From positions 5,282,501 through 5,346,500 of the forward strand of contig OU964920.1 of NCBI GenBank assembly GCA_918807975.1: DNA of 64,000 bases, read 5' to 3'. Positions within the stretch are counted from its first letter, which is position 1. Each line of letters opens with the position of its first letter. The notes beneath the pieces were generated by a model that made no database searches, had not been told where the DNA came from, and saw only the letters and a list, made by a program, of their open reading frames with translations. This DNA is from Aplidium turbinatum (Eukaryota > Chordata > Ascidiacea > Aplousobranchia > Polyclinidae). Below, in pieces: positions 39,971 to 52,363 of the stretch. Made by a program: the position numbers and the translations under genes.

Positions 39971-40188
39971 TTAAAGGTTCAAAATTTCAAGTGCAGCAGA
40001 CAAGTGAGTAGCGTCGAAGTAATCAAGCACATGGCCGATGTTCGAAGGGAGGTTGGTTTGACCCTCGCCTAAGCTGCGCATAAAAGCGCTCATACGCGTC
40101 CTCGAAACAGATCGAAGCAAGTTTCCATCCGGTTTTAGCCTGACCTCGTTTAAGAAATGTTCAAACTTACTTCTGATATTGGGCAAGC
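39971..40188 (-). other. Candidate terminal coding exon, G+C-enriched, unassigned
   Basis: On the minus strand an acceptor-like TTCTGTGTTGCTTTAAG leads into 71 open codons ending in TAA. It begins LPNIRSKFEHFLNEVRL, has RTRMSAFMRSLGEGQTNLPS in the middle, and ends LSAALEILNL. The segment is visibly richer in G+C and CpG than its surroundings and has a balanced, protein-like composition, which is unusual in this region. I do not recognise the family. It could be the last exon of a minus-strand gene with long introns, a decayed coding copy, or chance. Confidence 0.25.
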
Positions 40189-40774
40189 CTTAAAGCAACA
40201 CAGAATTGCAAATGTTTTTGCAGAATTATTGACAGCTGACTTATGTCAACCTTAAAATAATTTACTTTAAGACCATCGAAGATGAAAGATTTTTTCCTGC
40301 GGAATAGACGAAATAGCTGACGACAGACAAATGCAAGGATTCAATCATCGAGATATTTTTAGACAAACATCAACACTGCACCAACACACTTCTGTATTAT
40401 GTCAAGACATTACTTTGCTTGTCAAATTCCCATCAACAGGCCTTGAATTTATGGCAGTTGAAATGAACTGCATTTGCACAATGCACACAGATTGGTTTGC
40501 AATGTTTTTACAATTTAATAAACGAAATTCTGATAGTTTGATGATGGAATGACTAAGAGCAAGGCAATACAGCTCAAGACGATACAAGGGTTGCAATAAG
40601 AAAAAAAATTCCGTGAGTCCCATGTTAAAGTTGCTATAACGTTTGTAGCCTATGATATGACCGTCAAATAATCGAAATCGTCAGAGAAAAACTGGCTAAA
40701 AAACTTCGAGTTGAGCACAGGAGAGTGCCGAAGGAAGCTAAAAGAAAAAGGCAGACTCCAGAGAACAAAATTTT

Positions 40775-40828
40775 AAGTTTGTAGACGTTGAATCAATGAA
40801 AAAGGATAAATTGTGCTCACTGAATAAT
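40775..40828. repeat. Short palindromic repeat, half copy
   Basis: GTTTGTAGACGTTGAATCAA followed by TGAAAAAGGATAAATTGTGC, the right half of the 9.46-kb family. Confidence 0.55.
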
Positions 40829-42237
40829 GATAATTTAGTGGATAAAACACAAACCAAGAAAAACAGTGCAATCTTTTCCTCATTTAACGTCTCATTAAGT
40901 TCAGTAACACTAACCCCATGAAATTGTTTATATTTGACTGATCACCTAACTAAGCTAAGAGATTAGCAGATTATTGCATATTGAAAGTGCGCTACTGGGC
41001 GATAGCTTCTAATCGATGCCTACAGCACTTGATTTTCAGATTATAAAATTATAATTATTTTATGTTTGATTCAAGACCTGCAAACGTTATTCAATTTTAG
41101 AAAAGAAAAACTTTTTTTGGTGGGATTAGTTGTTATAGGACAAATTTTCAAGACAAAAATGGTGATAGTGTCCCATGGGGAACACCAAACGTGACTGAAT
41201 ACTTTTTCTTTGCCCAGATATCAATTTCATAATGCTACTTTCCATTTTTTTTTAACACCAACGACCAACGTGAAGATTAAAACAAAACATTCGTTCCCCA
41301 CACGAAGAAACACAAGCAAAGTTTTGGCTAAAAATAGTTTTGAAAAAGTTGATTTATTCATCTCAGCTATTTTTTCGCGGTCTCGAGGTAACATAATTTG
41401 TTTGTGCAGAAAAGTTACTTTTCCGTCATCAATCACAAAAAACCTTTAATTATTATGATAACGTGACCGGAGAATTTCCTTTAAAAACCTGCCAAACTAT
41501 ATATGGTTAAATGAGTAAAAGAAAGTTTTTTTAGGGATACTGACGATAAGGCATAAATTAAATAAGGTGAAATTTGATGGCGTAAATTATGAATCATTCA
41601 GAAGTGTTACTATGATTACTGAGTTAAAAACTGATATTCTATTTGGCGTTTTAGTCAGTAAAGTCTCTTTTGTAATCACAGAAACTTTGCGGGGTACCCG
41701 TTGGAAAAGCAACCTTTATCAAACGCAAAATGATAAAAATACTTCGTCTTTTTGTTTATCTGTTGTAGGCTAAAGTTAAAACAGCTGAATACACTGGCAT
41801 TGTTCAATGACTCAATTTGTGTCCCAAAACTGTGATTGATTTGTGATCAATGTGTGGTGTTGAAAGCTAAATTGAGATGAATGTGCTTTTGAAAGAAGAT
41901 AATAAATTTAAGATCTAATAATATGAAAACGCTAACATAGAGGTATAATGTCGTCAGTGGCTACGTATCACACGTGTTGTTGTTAGCAGTGTTACTAACT
42001 GTTTAGTATGTTGAAGAAAATGGATACTTAAAAGCGAATTTAGTCCAGCGTAAAAACAAACAGGAATCATTGTGCAAGCGAAATCAAGCTAAAGCCTGTT
42101 AAAAAGATGGTATCAAATCCGGTTGAAGTTAGACCCTATATAATTTATTGATACTGCGGACTATTCTCAGTCAACGTCAGCACACGTAGGCTAATCGCTA
42201 CACTTCACACATTTGCCGATATCTTGGTTCCATTTCG

Positions 42238-42300
42238 TCATTGATACAGTAACAACATTTGATACATTGATACATACAGATACATCATTGATACATTGAT
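42238..42300 (+). repeat. Imperfect GATACATT tandem
   Basis: TTGATACA-type units repeated about six times with spacers (TGATACAGTA, TTTGATACATTGATACATAC, CATTGATACATTGATG). Confidence 0.7.
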
Positions 42301-44499
42301 GTTCAGATGCAAACGAACGCAACTGACTTAATTTATTTATTTATAAATAAAGAAATAGGAGCTGATGCCTCCAAACTTTGTTCTGGTTCCTCGATGTTAT
42401 TGAGGACGAAAAGTTATACAAGGATCCTTCAATCAGGACGCAACCGAACAATTATACATAATATTAATAAGTACACAACATCAATCAGGTTGGAAAACTT
42501 GTATAATTTATTGATAAAACTGTCGCCATCGTAAAGCGGCTTCTTCAGTATCGGATTCAAATAAAAACTTACACAGCATTCAGCGAGGCTGCTATTCCAA
42601 GCAGTTCTAAACTATCTTTCCCAATAAATCTTATGCGGCTTTACAACAGTTAAGAAAAATAATTTGTTGGTTTAAATAGTTTTCACGGTAGATTTCATTA
42701 GTTAATTAATTCGTGTGTTTTCACTTCTATGTGCTTTTCAAGATAGGCTACTGGACAAGCCGCCTTTACGGTGGCCAAAGCTTCGTCAATAAATTATAGG
42801 CTACAAGTTTTCGAACCTGACTGATTTTATTTACTTATACAGTAAGTAACGTGTCTTTGTCTGATTTTTGATTATTCAAGCAAGAGCACATTTTCAGGGC
42901 ATGAAAAGTAAAAAATCAACTGAACAGCAAACTTGCAACTTTAGGCTCTTGTAGAGATCGAGCATCAAATTGTAAAGTCTTAGCCTGCAGCTGCATCCAA
43001 ACAAGTTGTCCGCCCCTTCGATAACAGAACCTACAGCACCTTTATTTATAAAACCTGTGGGCGTATATTAAAGATATGAATATCTACGGTTTAAATATAA
43101 AATTTGGCTGCATGTCGTTCATACATATGAAGTGATAACTTTGAAACTGAAGAATTCATGAACGATAAAAATTTATGGCAGCAACACTCCATTGCTCCGA
43201 TGCTGCATTCTTTCATAATCAAGACGTTTCAAAAAGTGCTCATATGCTTAAATTTAGCTTTTTTTAATAATTGCTGAAATTGATTTTGATAGATTTAAAG
43301 CAGTTGTGCTCATACAAATTACATGTTTGTTGAGGAAGTTTTCATGATAACCTTACAGCATGGCAAAGATACCAAATACAGCTTTTACAAGAGTCCCCAA
43401 ACAATACAAAAAAGTAAAACATGCTTTGTAAACAATCTTCTTCTTGCTTATGAGGCAGAACTTCAGGCAACATTTCCCAATTGTTGCAACCAGTGCAATG
43501 TCTTCATATCAGGGTCTATGAGATCCACATGTTCTGCAGGTCGAAACACTGGACAGTGATTTAATTGTGATTAAGTGAGATAATTGTAAACAATTATCAC
43601 TTTTTGAAACAGCCCAGTGGTAAGCTTACTGTCCACAAAATTGACGTATTCAAAACGCCTTGATCCATTAATTTTCAAACAAACTAGGTCAGTAAAATGT
43701 CCAATAAGATATTTTCTTCAGAAATTATTCGAATTACAGTAATGACCATGATCTGCAATAAGTCGTAACTTCCTCAATAAGCAGGTTCGGCCTACAAATA
43801 GCTGAGACATAGACCGGGCTGAGAACTACCGAGTCGTGGCAGAAGATATAAAAAGATTTTACATGGTTAATTTCTTTATATTGGCAGAATGTATAAAAAT
43901 GTCATTGTTTGTTAATGAACCTTTTTTAACGTGACAGGATGTAATATAACTTGAAAAGATTGCAAAAGTAAATTTTAAGGAAATCGTTATCATAGACTGT
44001 CTGTGAACAGTTGAACAATTAACTTGAAACATCTAATTAGCCTACATTTCTACCATTTACAAATTACATAAACTTGCACATTTGAACATGCAATTGTAAC
44101 GCCTTAAATTTACAAAATGTAGTTACCTTTTCTGAATAAAAAAAAAATAATCCGTCTAAAATAACTGGAGAATATTTCGTTTCCTTTGCTCGATAAGGCA
44201 AAACTGTTACGTTTGTGAACACGCCAAACAGTTCAAAATGTTAAGGCTTCCAGTTCAAAGGACTTGGTTGAACTTCTTTAACTTCATTTATTTTCTGGCA
44301 GCTTCCTTGTAAAAGAACGAGGAGGCAAACAGCAGACATTTGAAGAAGCCGCTAGGCAACTTCTCCTGTAAAAGTTCAACTGGCGTTCCTCAGTGTCCCA
44401 AGCGAGTTTCGAAAACTTAATTTCAAATTAAACCTTTGAAGCTATGGCACTTTATGGTCTGTTTAATAAGTGTTGAGAGATGGCTCCGTACTAACTTAC

Positions 44500-44683
44500 T
44501 TTCAAACTTAATTGTTAAATCGAAGTGCGATGCCGGACTAAAGAACTGGTTTAATCCAATATGCAAATCATAGCGTGGTATAACCACCTCTTCTTCACAC
44601 ATCCTACTGGTCATAAGTTCACTGCAGTTAAAAACTTTCATGACCCTTTCTACCTTCTCCTCTTTTTGTTGCAAGTTAAGCAT
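44500..44683 (-). other. Exon-like open segment with strong donor, unassigned
   Basis: On the minus strand 61 codons run from an ATG (weak context) to a near-consensus donor (GAAA|GTAAGT). The peptide begins MLNLQQKEEKVERVMKVF and contains EEEVVIPRYDLHIGLNQ and SHFDLTIKFE. The composition is protein-like. The frame continues 25 codons past the donor before a stop. No family recognised; it could be an internal exon if an acceptor further upstream is used, or chance. Confidence 0.2.
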
Positions 44684-44993
44684 CAAGAATCATTAGTGCT
44701 TCAATATATTTAAGCATTGTATTGGTTTTGTTGCATCGAGTATTCGAGTAATAATCAAAAAATTTTACTTATAAAATTGCGAAGACTCGATAGAAGAAGA
44801 ACGTCAATTAGTAACTTACTAACCAGATTTAATCAAATAAAAGTTAACTGAGGTTTTTTAAAAGTTGAAAGTTATTTCGTGGCTTATAAAGGGCGTTCGT
44901 ATTACTAACTATTATGACATGACATTTAATGACATGCATTCTTGGATGGCGGTGTAGTCTACCCACTTCACTCTGTTCATTACAAATATCCAA

Positions 44994-45060
44994 CCAGCAA
45001 ATCATTCTTTCAAAACATTGATTTTTCAGACGTTGAATAAATGAAAAAAGAACTGGCTGG
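44994..45060. repeat. Short palindromic repeat with CCAGC...GCTGG ends
   Basis: Starts CCAGCAAATCATTCTTTC and ends AAAAAAGAACTGGCTGG, with CAGACGTTGAATAAATG in the middle. Supports the terminal sequence inferred from the 11.86-kb copy. Confidence 0.65.
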
Positions 45061-45123
45061 ATACGCATTTCTCTCAGAACAAAACAAGCAGACAGCTTCA
45101 ATGAGTTTTTTGTTCAATCGAAT

Positions 45124-45280
45124 GCCGGTTCGACACCACTCTAGAGCATGCGGATGTGTCTGTGGCAGGACACTTGAAGGCATGCCTGAAGGTGGACACG
45201 AAGATTGGCTTCCTTGCCTTCCCGTACACTTAATCTAAATCTTCAACCACCGGGTGTAAGCCTGGATACGACAAACAAAA
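45124..45280 (+). mobile_element. tRNA-derived SINE, 5'-truncated copy
   Basis: Begins at the B box (GCCGGTTCGACACCACTC), then TGTGTCTGTGGCAGGACACT, GGTGGACACGAAGATTGGCT, and the tail GTGTAAGCCTGGATACGACA. Nearly identical to the 18.1-kb copy but lacking the A-box part. Confidence 0.8.
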
Positions 45281-46002
45281 ATCTGCAGATAAGGGTTGAC
45301 AAATTTTAATTCTTAGTTTTAGTCTATGTTCGCGAGGTTTCCTTTCTGGAGTTGTGTGTTCCTTTCTGTAATCTCTTTGTAACGGACGGCACCATGTTAA
45401 TTGTGTGGTCTTGTGGTCGTTAAGTCGAATTTGAAATTATCAACAAATTTTTCACCAAAGCAATTCATAATAAAAAGCTTTTCCTGCCCATGGGTATTTG
45501 TTACACGCTTTCAATAAGCCGAAGAAAACAATTGTTTACTGACGTCATTCTTGATGAGAACTGGTTTGAACTAGTTATAATAATGAAACTACAGCAAACC
45601 AAGTCACCGCAAAGTAATCTCCAAAAATTTTCTTCCGATAAAACCGAAAATATTATTGCAAAAACCTTCACACGGTTCAAACAGGATCTATTTTCCAAAA
45701 CAAATTGTTTTCAACCAAAGCATAAATCTTTGATTTATCTTTTGAAAGTCAAAGTTAAAGGATCACTGAAAGTTTAGTAAATTTGAGAAATTCATTAGCA
45801 CAAATATATTATTCCGTTAGTGGTCTATTTGCACTCTTCACAGTTTTCTCTCCCCGAATTACAAGACAAGTTCGAAATGTCTGCCATGGTTATTATTAAA
45901 CGTTCAATTAACGATAAGTTAACGGATTGAAATAATGACAATAAAGTTGAAATATCACATTTGGTTTTTGTCCTATTCACTCTTAGTCGCTTATTTGCCC
46001 TG

Positions 46003-46167
46003 AAGATTTACATTAAGTGGACGGGAAGGCAAGAAAGCTAACTTCGTATCAATGTAAATCATGACTTCAAATATCATGGTAAAGGCACAACCGCATGCTC
46101 TTGAGCGGTGTCGAACTGAGGCCCTTCTGAGTGTCTTGTATGAGCTTCACCGCTCGGCTACGCAGCG
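46003..46167 (-). mobile_element. tRNA-derived SINE, diverged copy
   Basis: Reversed copy: GATTTACATTAAGTGGACGG near the tail, GCATGCTCTTGAGCGGTGTC in the body, and the head remnant CACCGCTCGGCTACGCAGC. The middle has been replaced or has drifted. Confidence 0.7.
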
Positions 46168-47936
46168 AATTTAACATTTGATGATCAATGAGTGAAGAAC
46201 GGAAATTGAGGGAATGATATTCTTTAGTGCATGGCTACCTGGATGTGCGGCCTGATTTGTCACAATTTGCAGATTTTGACTACCGCTACTGTCTGATTGA
46301 AATATTATAAGATTCTTTTACTCTTTGTTGACTGGAAATGATACAAAAAAAACTTTCTGTTGCCTTGGGGGAAGTAAAAATTGAGTTAAAGTAAAAAAAA
46401 AAAAAATTGATCAGACTGTTAACAGGCGGCTAGCATTCTGTCTGAAATTTTTCGCATCAGTTATTGTCTTTGTTTTTTAAAGCCTGGTGATGTTAAAACT
46501 CAATTGGTCACCTGTGGAAGATAGTAAAAAAATACGTTAAAACATTATTTTTAGAAAACTTCATTCAGGCAGTTACCAAAAGTTGGCAAAATCTGAAAAA
46601 GTCTGCAGAATATAACAAATCAAGCCGTTTATTTTTAGTGTTGCAGTGCCTTTATATGCCCGTCGATCAATCCACCTATGAAACCCAATTCAGCCTGGCT
46701 TTGATTGTGCTGAAATTTCAGTTTATCGCATTAAATTTGACCAAATGGATACAAAAGGGAAACCATCCCATGAACATAACTTATGAACATTGTTCCAGTC
46801 AAATGGCACCCCTTCCAAAAACGCATTGTTTTTAACGATATAGTACAATAGAAAAAAACTCCCTTCAAGTATATAATACTTCAGCACAGATATTCTCCCA
46901 AAGCACATTAGTCAGCTTTTAGAAATAATGCAGGATTGATAACTCACTGATTCATTGATGAAAGGATGGTTTCATTTTTACTTTATATTTATTGCTTGGT
47001 TATTTTACTGTTACCCTCCAGGGCAAGGTTTCAGTTCTACTCTTGTTTGATATTGCTTGTGCAATTTTTAAGGAAAAAATCAAAAGCGGTCGATGGAGAT
47101 TAAAAAAACTGACAGTATCAGCGTTCGAAGAACAAGTACGAAGGTAACCATGACGGCATAAAAACACCAACTCACGCGCATCATTTACGTGAACAACCAC
47201 CTTCTAAGTCGTTATCACTGCACTTCTGATCCCATCTTAGAGTTTGATCGGGTTGCTAAGATAGCATCTTTTTGAAAGGGAACAGGAGTGAAAATATTTT
47301 GTCGCTTTTACGTCGTTGAAACGCACAATAGTGCTGTATTGACGCAAAAGCGACAACATTGTCTGATCACATCAGCTGATTGGGTCGTTATCATTGCTCT
47401 CCTTACCGACGCAGAAAATCAGAATACCAAGTGACAGGAAGAGAGCTATGAGTAAACACATAAATAAACGAATAAACAAACAAATACACAAGGCCGAGTA
47501 GCAACTTTACAAAGCACGATAGGTCAAAGCTAAGGTTAACGATTCACAGGTAACAATATCGCACCAAAATCACTCAGAGTCTCATACCCCGATGATACAA
47601 GACAAATAAAGTTCTGCTTAACAGTTTGGTCATCATGAAAAACATTGAAAATCTTGCAACCAGAAAAACACAGTAAAAGCAGCAAGTTCCGAGAAAGTGT
47701 ACATCGATTACATTGCCACGACTGATAAACAAAGCGTTTTGAAAAGCGTATCGCAAAATTCAATTAACCCAAGATGTTACAGCGGTCAACAAAGATCTGT
47801 TATGCAATTTAAAAAAACAGACATTTTTCACAATCGCGTGAAATTTTTTTGTAAACAGTTTAAAGAGAAAACGAACCCAGAGTCAAAAGTCACGCCATCT
47901 TGATCACTAGACGTGACGTTGCTACCCAACAGTGCT
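46168..47936. other. Intergenic, no gene recognised
   Basis: A poly-A run near 46.39 kb and ordinary A+T-rich sequence. Overlapping frames on both strands at 47.0-47.9 kb are not credible genes. Confidence 0.5.
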
Positions 47937-48149
47937 CAGTGACAAATCCAAAGGGGGCGGATGCCCTTTCCCCCTCGCTTTCCTTAAAACGATCTCTCCC
48001 CCTAAAATGATCACCCCCACTAAAACACAAAAAGTAACTTCATATGCAGTGTATTTTTAAAGTCGGATTAATGAAGACCTACAACCTACATCATTGCGTT
48101 TAATTGAAATTGCACCACTCCATCAGGCTACTTGCTAGATCCGGCCCTG
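47937..48149. mobile_element. Small hAT-like MITE (213 bp)
   Basis: The left end CAGTGACAAATCCA-AAGGGGGCGGATGCC and the right end GATCCGGCCCTG resemble CAGTGGCGGATCC-type hAT termini. The 8-bp flanks ACAGTGCT and GCCCTGCT agree at five of eight positions, a possible decayed duplication. Non-coding. Confidence 0.5.
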
Positions 48150-48200
48150 GCCCTGCTCAGTAAAGTCTTCCAACAACGAAATTTGTTAGATAGTTACAAG

Positions 48201-48492
48201 CAGTAGAGTTGACAGGGTGGTTCAGGAAGCATTTTTAGACACCGGATCATTTTAAGAGCCAGAGGCCTTGATGTATTTTTCTGAGTGGACATGGGCTTTT
48301 TATTTTTGCCACCTAGCTCAAATTTTCCTCTTAATGGCCACTTATACTTTCTTCACATGGGGACATGGGGAGGCACTTTGTGCCAATTCAAGCCTTCTAA
48401 CTATTGCTAATTTCGGGCCCGGACTGCAGCAACTACTGATAAACTCTGCAAGGAGTTTTGTTTTTGGTTTCATCTCCTGGAGCCGCCACTAA
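48201..48492 (-). repeat. Type B MITE-like repeat, reversed, copy at 48.2 kb
   Basis: The left end CAGTAGAGTTGACAGGGTGG matches the CAGTAGCGTTGACAGGGG terminus at 19.47 kb. GGCACTTTGTGCCAATTC and CTAATTTCGGGCCCGGACTG match its interior. An open frame through it is incidental. Confidence 0.6.
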
Positions 48493-48527
48493 AAATGAAG
48501 TATAAAATTGATCCTTTTTACTTTGAG

Positions 48528-48583
48528 CCAACGTCTGTAGACTTTGAAACAATGACAAAACAAATCATTTTGCTAGCTGAGAA
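48528..48583. repeat. Short palindromic repeat, degenerate copy
   Basis: GCCAACGTCTGTAGACTTTG, AAACAATGACAAAAC, then CATTTTGCTAGCTGAG. Same order of motifs as the 9.46-kb family. Confidence 0.5.
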
Positions 48584-51492
48584 AAGTAAGGGGTTTATTA
48601 ACACAATCGGCAACCCCTAGCAAAACAAACGTTTTTAGCGCCCGTTTTTTTAGATTTTATAAAAAAAAAACATTTGTACCAAAAATAAGGTCAATGGGTT
48701 TATTGTAAATATTTTTAACTCCCTCCCCAAAACACAACCTTTATAATTATCGCTGTTGATAAGATGGACGTTGACATGTAAGATGGACATTGAAGCAATG
48801 ACGCCAATAGACTACAAATTATGTGGTACCACAATTGTATGCTTCTTGACATGCTCGCTTTCCAAAGAGAAAATGACCGGCAATCGGAAAAAGCACTTAA
48901 ACTTTATAAGCAAAGTGCGTGTACGGTTTAATATAAATACGGATGTGGAAAGGGAAGAGTGACTAATGGACTACAATGCTCGCTCAACTTGTGGTTTTCG
49001 CCGGAAGCTCATTGTTTGTGCACTTTCCTATGCAAGACTTCCGTATTTTGACAAATTTGACAAAACGAGTAGAAAAATAACTGCTTTTGTGAAAAACTGC
49101 ATAAAACAGAATTGACCCAGCGTCACCTCCCAGCTAAAATGTTCCTCTGTTCATGCATCGATCCAACGTTGTTTAACGCTGGATTTTAGCAAAAATTTTT
49201 GTTGAGTATTTTGGTTTGTAAGTTTTACACAACGTCTAGTCTTGTTGAGCAGTCAAGAGCTTTTAATCAGATATGACGCAAATACACGGCGCCAACTCGC
49301 TATTTGCCAAGCAATCGTAAAAAGCATTTTATGAATGAACAGAGCTGTGAACAACATTTTCCTGTCGTAGATCATGCTTTATTTGCAAAGATACAATATG
49401 AAGAAATTAATACTATAGGCTACTTGGTGAAAAGGACAACGTATAACCTCTTTATTATACAAGAAAACAGTATAGCACCGCTTGAAGCTTTGTATTGGCA
49501 GACCAAAATTAGCACGCTACTGTCAATCAGAGCCAATATTTTTGATTTAATGTTTTTCATAAGGCTAAGGCATCTTAAAGAAGTAAAACCCACTGGACAA
49601 TGACATCATTCTATAAATTAGAGTGTTTTCTAGACATCACTCAACGTAAAAATACAAGAGGCTGGAGCAGCCGGAAAAGATATAGATTAGTCACATATCA
49701 CCAAGCAGCTTTCAAAATAACTAATCAATAAATGGCGACAACATATTGTCGAAAACAACAGACGAAGAGTTGTCATTGTCCCCATGATTGTGAGGTAAGT
49801 AGTCAGCAGATAATAATTTAAGTAAGCTACAAGAGTCTATTCACCAATGATTTCTAATGGATTGGCGGAAAGACTTTAAAATGATTCATAGAATGAGAAC
49901 AACATCCCTATGTAAAACCTTAACTTCCTGGTTTAAAATGGAATATCAATCATGACCTACGAGCCTACGTAAAATTTTGTCACATTTCTGAGCAACGTCT
50001 TGAGGAGTTTCTTTTAGTCTTGACAAACTATTTTAATCCACAGCCTGCTGCGGGTAGTTTCAGCTATTACATAAAATTGTAAGGTAAATATATGTGATAT
50101 TGGGTTTTTAAGAGATAAATCGTAAAACGTAAGAAATTTACTTAGACGGTGCTGGTTTTACGCATCATCTGCGTTGTCTATCAAATTGCACGCAATTTTC
50201 TTCGTTTCGTTGCGTGCCATTTTCCTGCCAAAGAGGTAAACGTCGGAAAAAAGCTGGTTACCTTTTTCAACATCTTGTGACAGCTTTTTCAGTCATTAGA
50301 AGAATGCAATAAAATATTTCATACATTTACTCAGACTAGCCATCAATACTGTATCAACAAATAACATTTTGCTTGTGAGCTATTCTTGTCTAGCTTCCAT
50401 ATAAGCAGCCATACAGAAGCTCTATATACAATAGCAATACCATGCCTAGAAAAAAGACATGTCTGAAAATCAAATGCTCCTTTATAGAATGCTGATGTCG
50501 ATAAAACTTAAACATTTGTCGAAATTTCTTCAAGAATCTTCCTATGTTACACACCTTATACAAAAACTGAGACTTCATATACTTGTATTTCAAACCAATA
50601 GGCTACAAAATTAGCGTCAAAGCATGCTTAATTAATCTGTGTTTCCTCCCCTTCTCACAAATCTCAAACTGGGTCTGTACCACTGGTAAGATATTCAAGT
50701 GGTTGGGTATGCAACTGTTTGTTTTATATTCTCAGTAGCCCAGTTTAGCCGTGTTTGCAACCGTGTGGGCTTATAATACCAAAACACTAATATATCATTT
50801 TTAACACTAATATTATAGATAAAAAGAGGTATTTGATAATAAAAAATTTAGATAGTCATCAAGGAACAATGTAAACCACAACGGACAATGTTTCGGCATG
50901 CCTGCGAGCCCTGCCTGCGAGGTGTGCTACGCGAGAATATCCGACGTTTTAGCTCACTGACGTCATCTATCGTCTACTTGGTACCATGAAAACGTTCGCT
51001 AGTGAATTACTATTTGTTAAATTGTTTACTTTCATGCGCACGATATCTTGTATATCTAAGCAAATGTGCAGAAGCGAACCTTACAATTAGGCTACTTAGT
51101 TTATTCAAATGGTGAAAGAACGTCAGCAATCAGAGCGGGTGATTGTCGTACAGTTTGAGAACTTAAAACAACACCAACTAAAATGGAAACACACGACATA
51201 GATAGGCTACCACCGTGTCCGTATTTCATGTGTTTTTCGACGGTCGAGTGTAGCAAGAATTGACAGCGATAGACACATGTTTCGCCCATGAGGCTGAGCT
51301 TCTCAGTATCGCACCACTAATTATCGTTTTTGAGTCAATTGAATTCTTACCTTTGTGGAAAGAAACTACTAAATTAAACCTAACGTCGCCCTTTTCTGGT
51401 TGTGAGGATTCCTTGGTGTTCTCTTGTAGGCACTGAGTAGTCAGATAGTGTTGACACTAGAAAGATCGCTCCTTCTCAACTAAACTTAAACT
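48584..51492. other. Intergenic, no gene recognised
   Basis: A diverged palindromic-family copy at 49,129-49,190 (CCCAGCTAAAATG...CTGGATTTTAGC). A CpG-bearing stretch at 50,890-50,960 could be regulatory, but nothing more specific can be said. Confidence 0.45.
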
Positions 51493-51548
51493 TGCCTGCA
51501 TTCTGCAGACGTTGAATCAATGTAAAAAAGCGGATTTTTCTATCTGGG
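51493..51548. repeat. Short palindromic repeat, half copy with CTGGG end
   Basis: TTCTGCAGACGTTGAATCAA, TGTAAAAAAGCGG, ATTTTTCTATCTGGG. A clean right half. Confidence 0.65.
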
Positions 51549-52363
51549 TGCAAGTACACAATAAAAATACTGTACCTCAAACTTTCTAGGATGTTGAAGA
51601 CTGCAGCTGTAGGCTACATCATCTAACACGTGGCTCACGTGATACGGTTTATAGTTAGAGTTAGGTCACAAAGCCGCAGTTAGTTTTTACCCCAAGAAAC
51701 GTAGCCAGGGCCGTGTGAGCACTATCTTGCCCCACCCCCCCCGAAATCCACAAGTGGGCCCCTATGTTTAGTGATGTCGCTTCAAAATACAGTAGGACAA
51801 GAAAGCGTTAGGTTAGGGCCACAACCTCTTTTAATGTAAATAAAAGCTTCATATTCATTATTTAAGCAAATAGTAAACAACTCTAGGATTTTGCAAAAAA
51901 AAAACAGTTAAGCTAAGGCTGTGCCAACAATGCAGTAGCAAATCTAGATCCAGTAGCGTAGCCAGGAATTTTGAAAGGGGGGGGGGGTTGACCACCCAGC
52001 GGCGAGTAGTCTGGGGGGCCGCCCCATAAAATTTTGAAAAATTACTTTGAATTTGGTGCATTCTGAAAGCATTTTCAACAAAAATGTGGGTACGAATATT
52101 CCTGTAAAATGGTGCTGTCTGGTAGCAAAGCAAAAGGATAAGATCATGTTTTCTTCGGCATTTTTCGGAACTAAAGCTAAGTCTCTGTGTTTTCTTGTTG
52201 CTAATTCCTGGCTGAGATATTTGAATGTTTGGTATTGGCAAAACTCGCTCTTTTAATGCAATTTTGTTTAAAACTAGGCAATTTTTTATTAGACTGAAAG
52301 CATCATTCTCAATATCGTGACGTCACACGCGTGCCAAAGGGGGGGGGTTGTAACACCCAACCC

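Larger units (their letters stand above)
40189..44499. other. Intergenic, no gene recognised
   Basis: Holds a palindromic-family half copy at 40.78 kb and a GATACATT tandem at 42.24 kb (listed separately). No supported gene. Confidence 0.5.

Noticed and set aside
45490-45777. 95-codon ATG frame with CCCATGG context
   Set aside because: No recognised domain and an overlapping opposite-strand frame; not distinguishable from chance.
51858-52241. Open frame apparently conserved with one at 54,875-55,249 (and in part 37,742-37,939)
   Set aside because: The shared peptide is simply the common sequence of the CAGTGGCGTA MITE; the copies are non-coding and end in different sequence.
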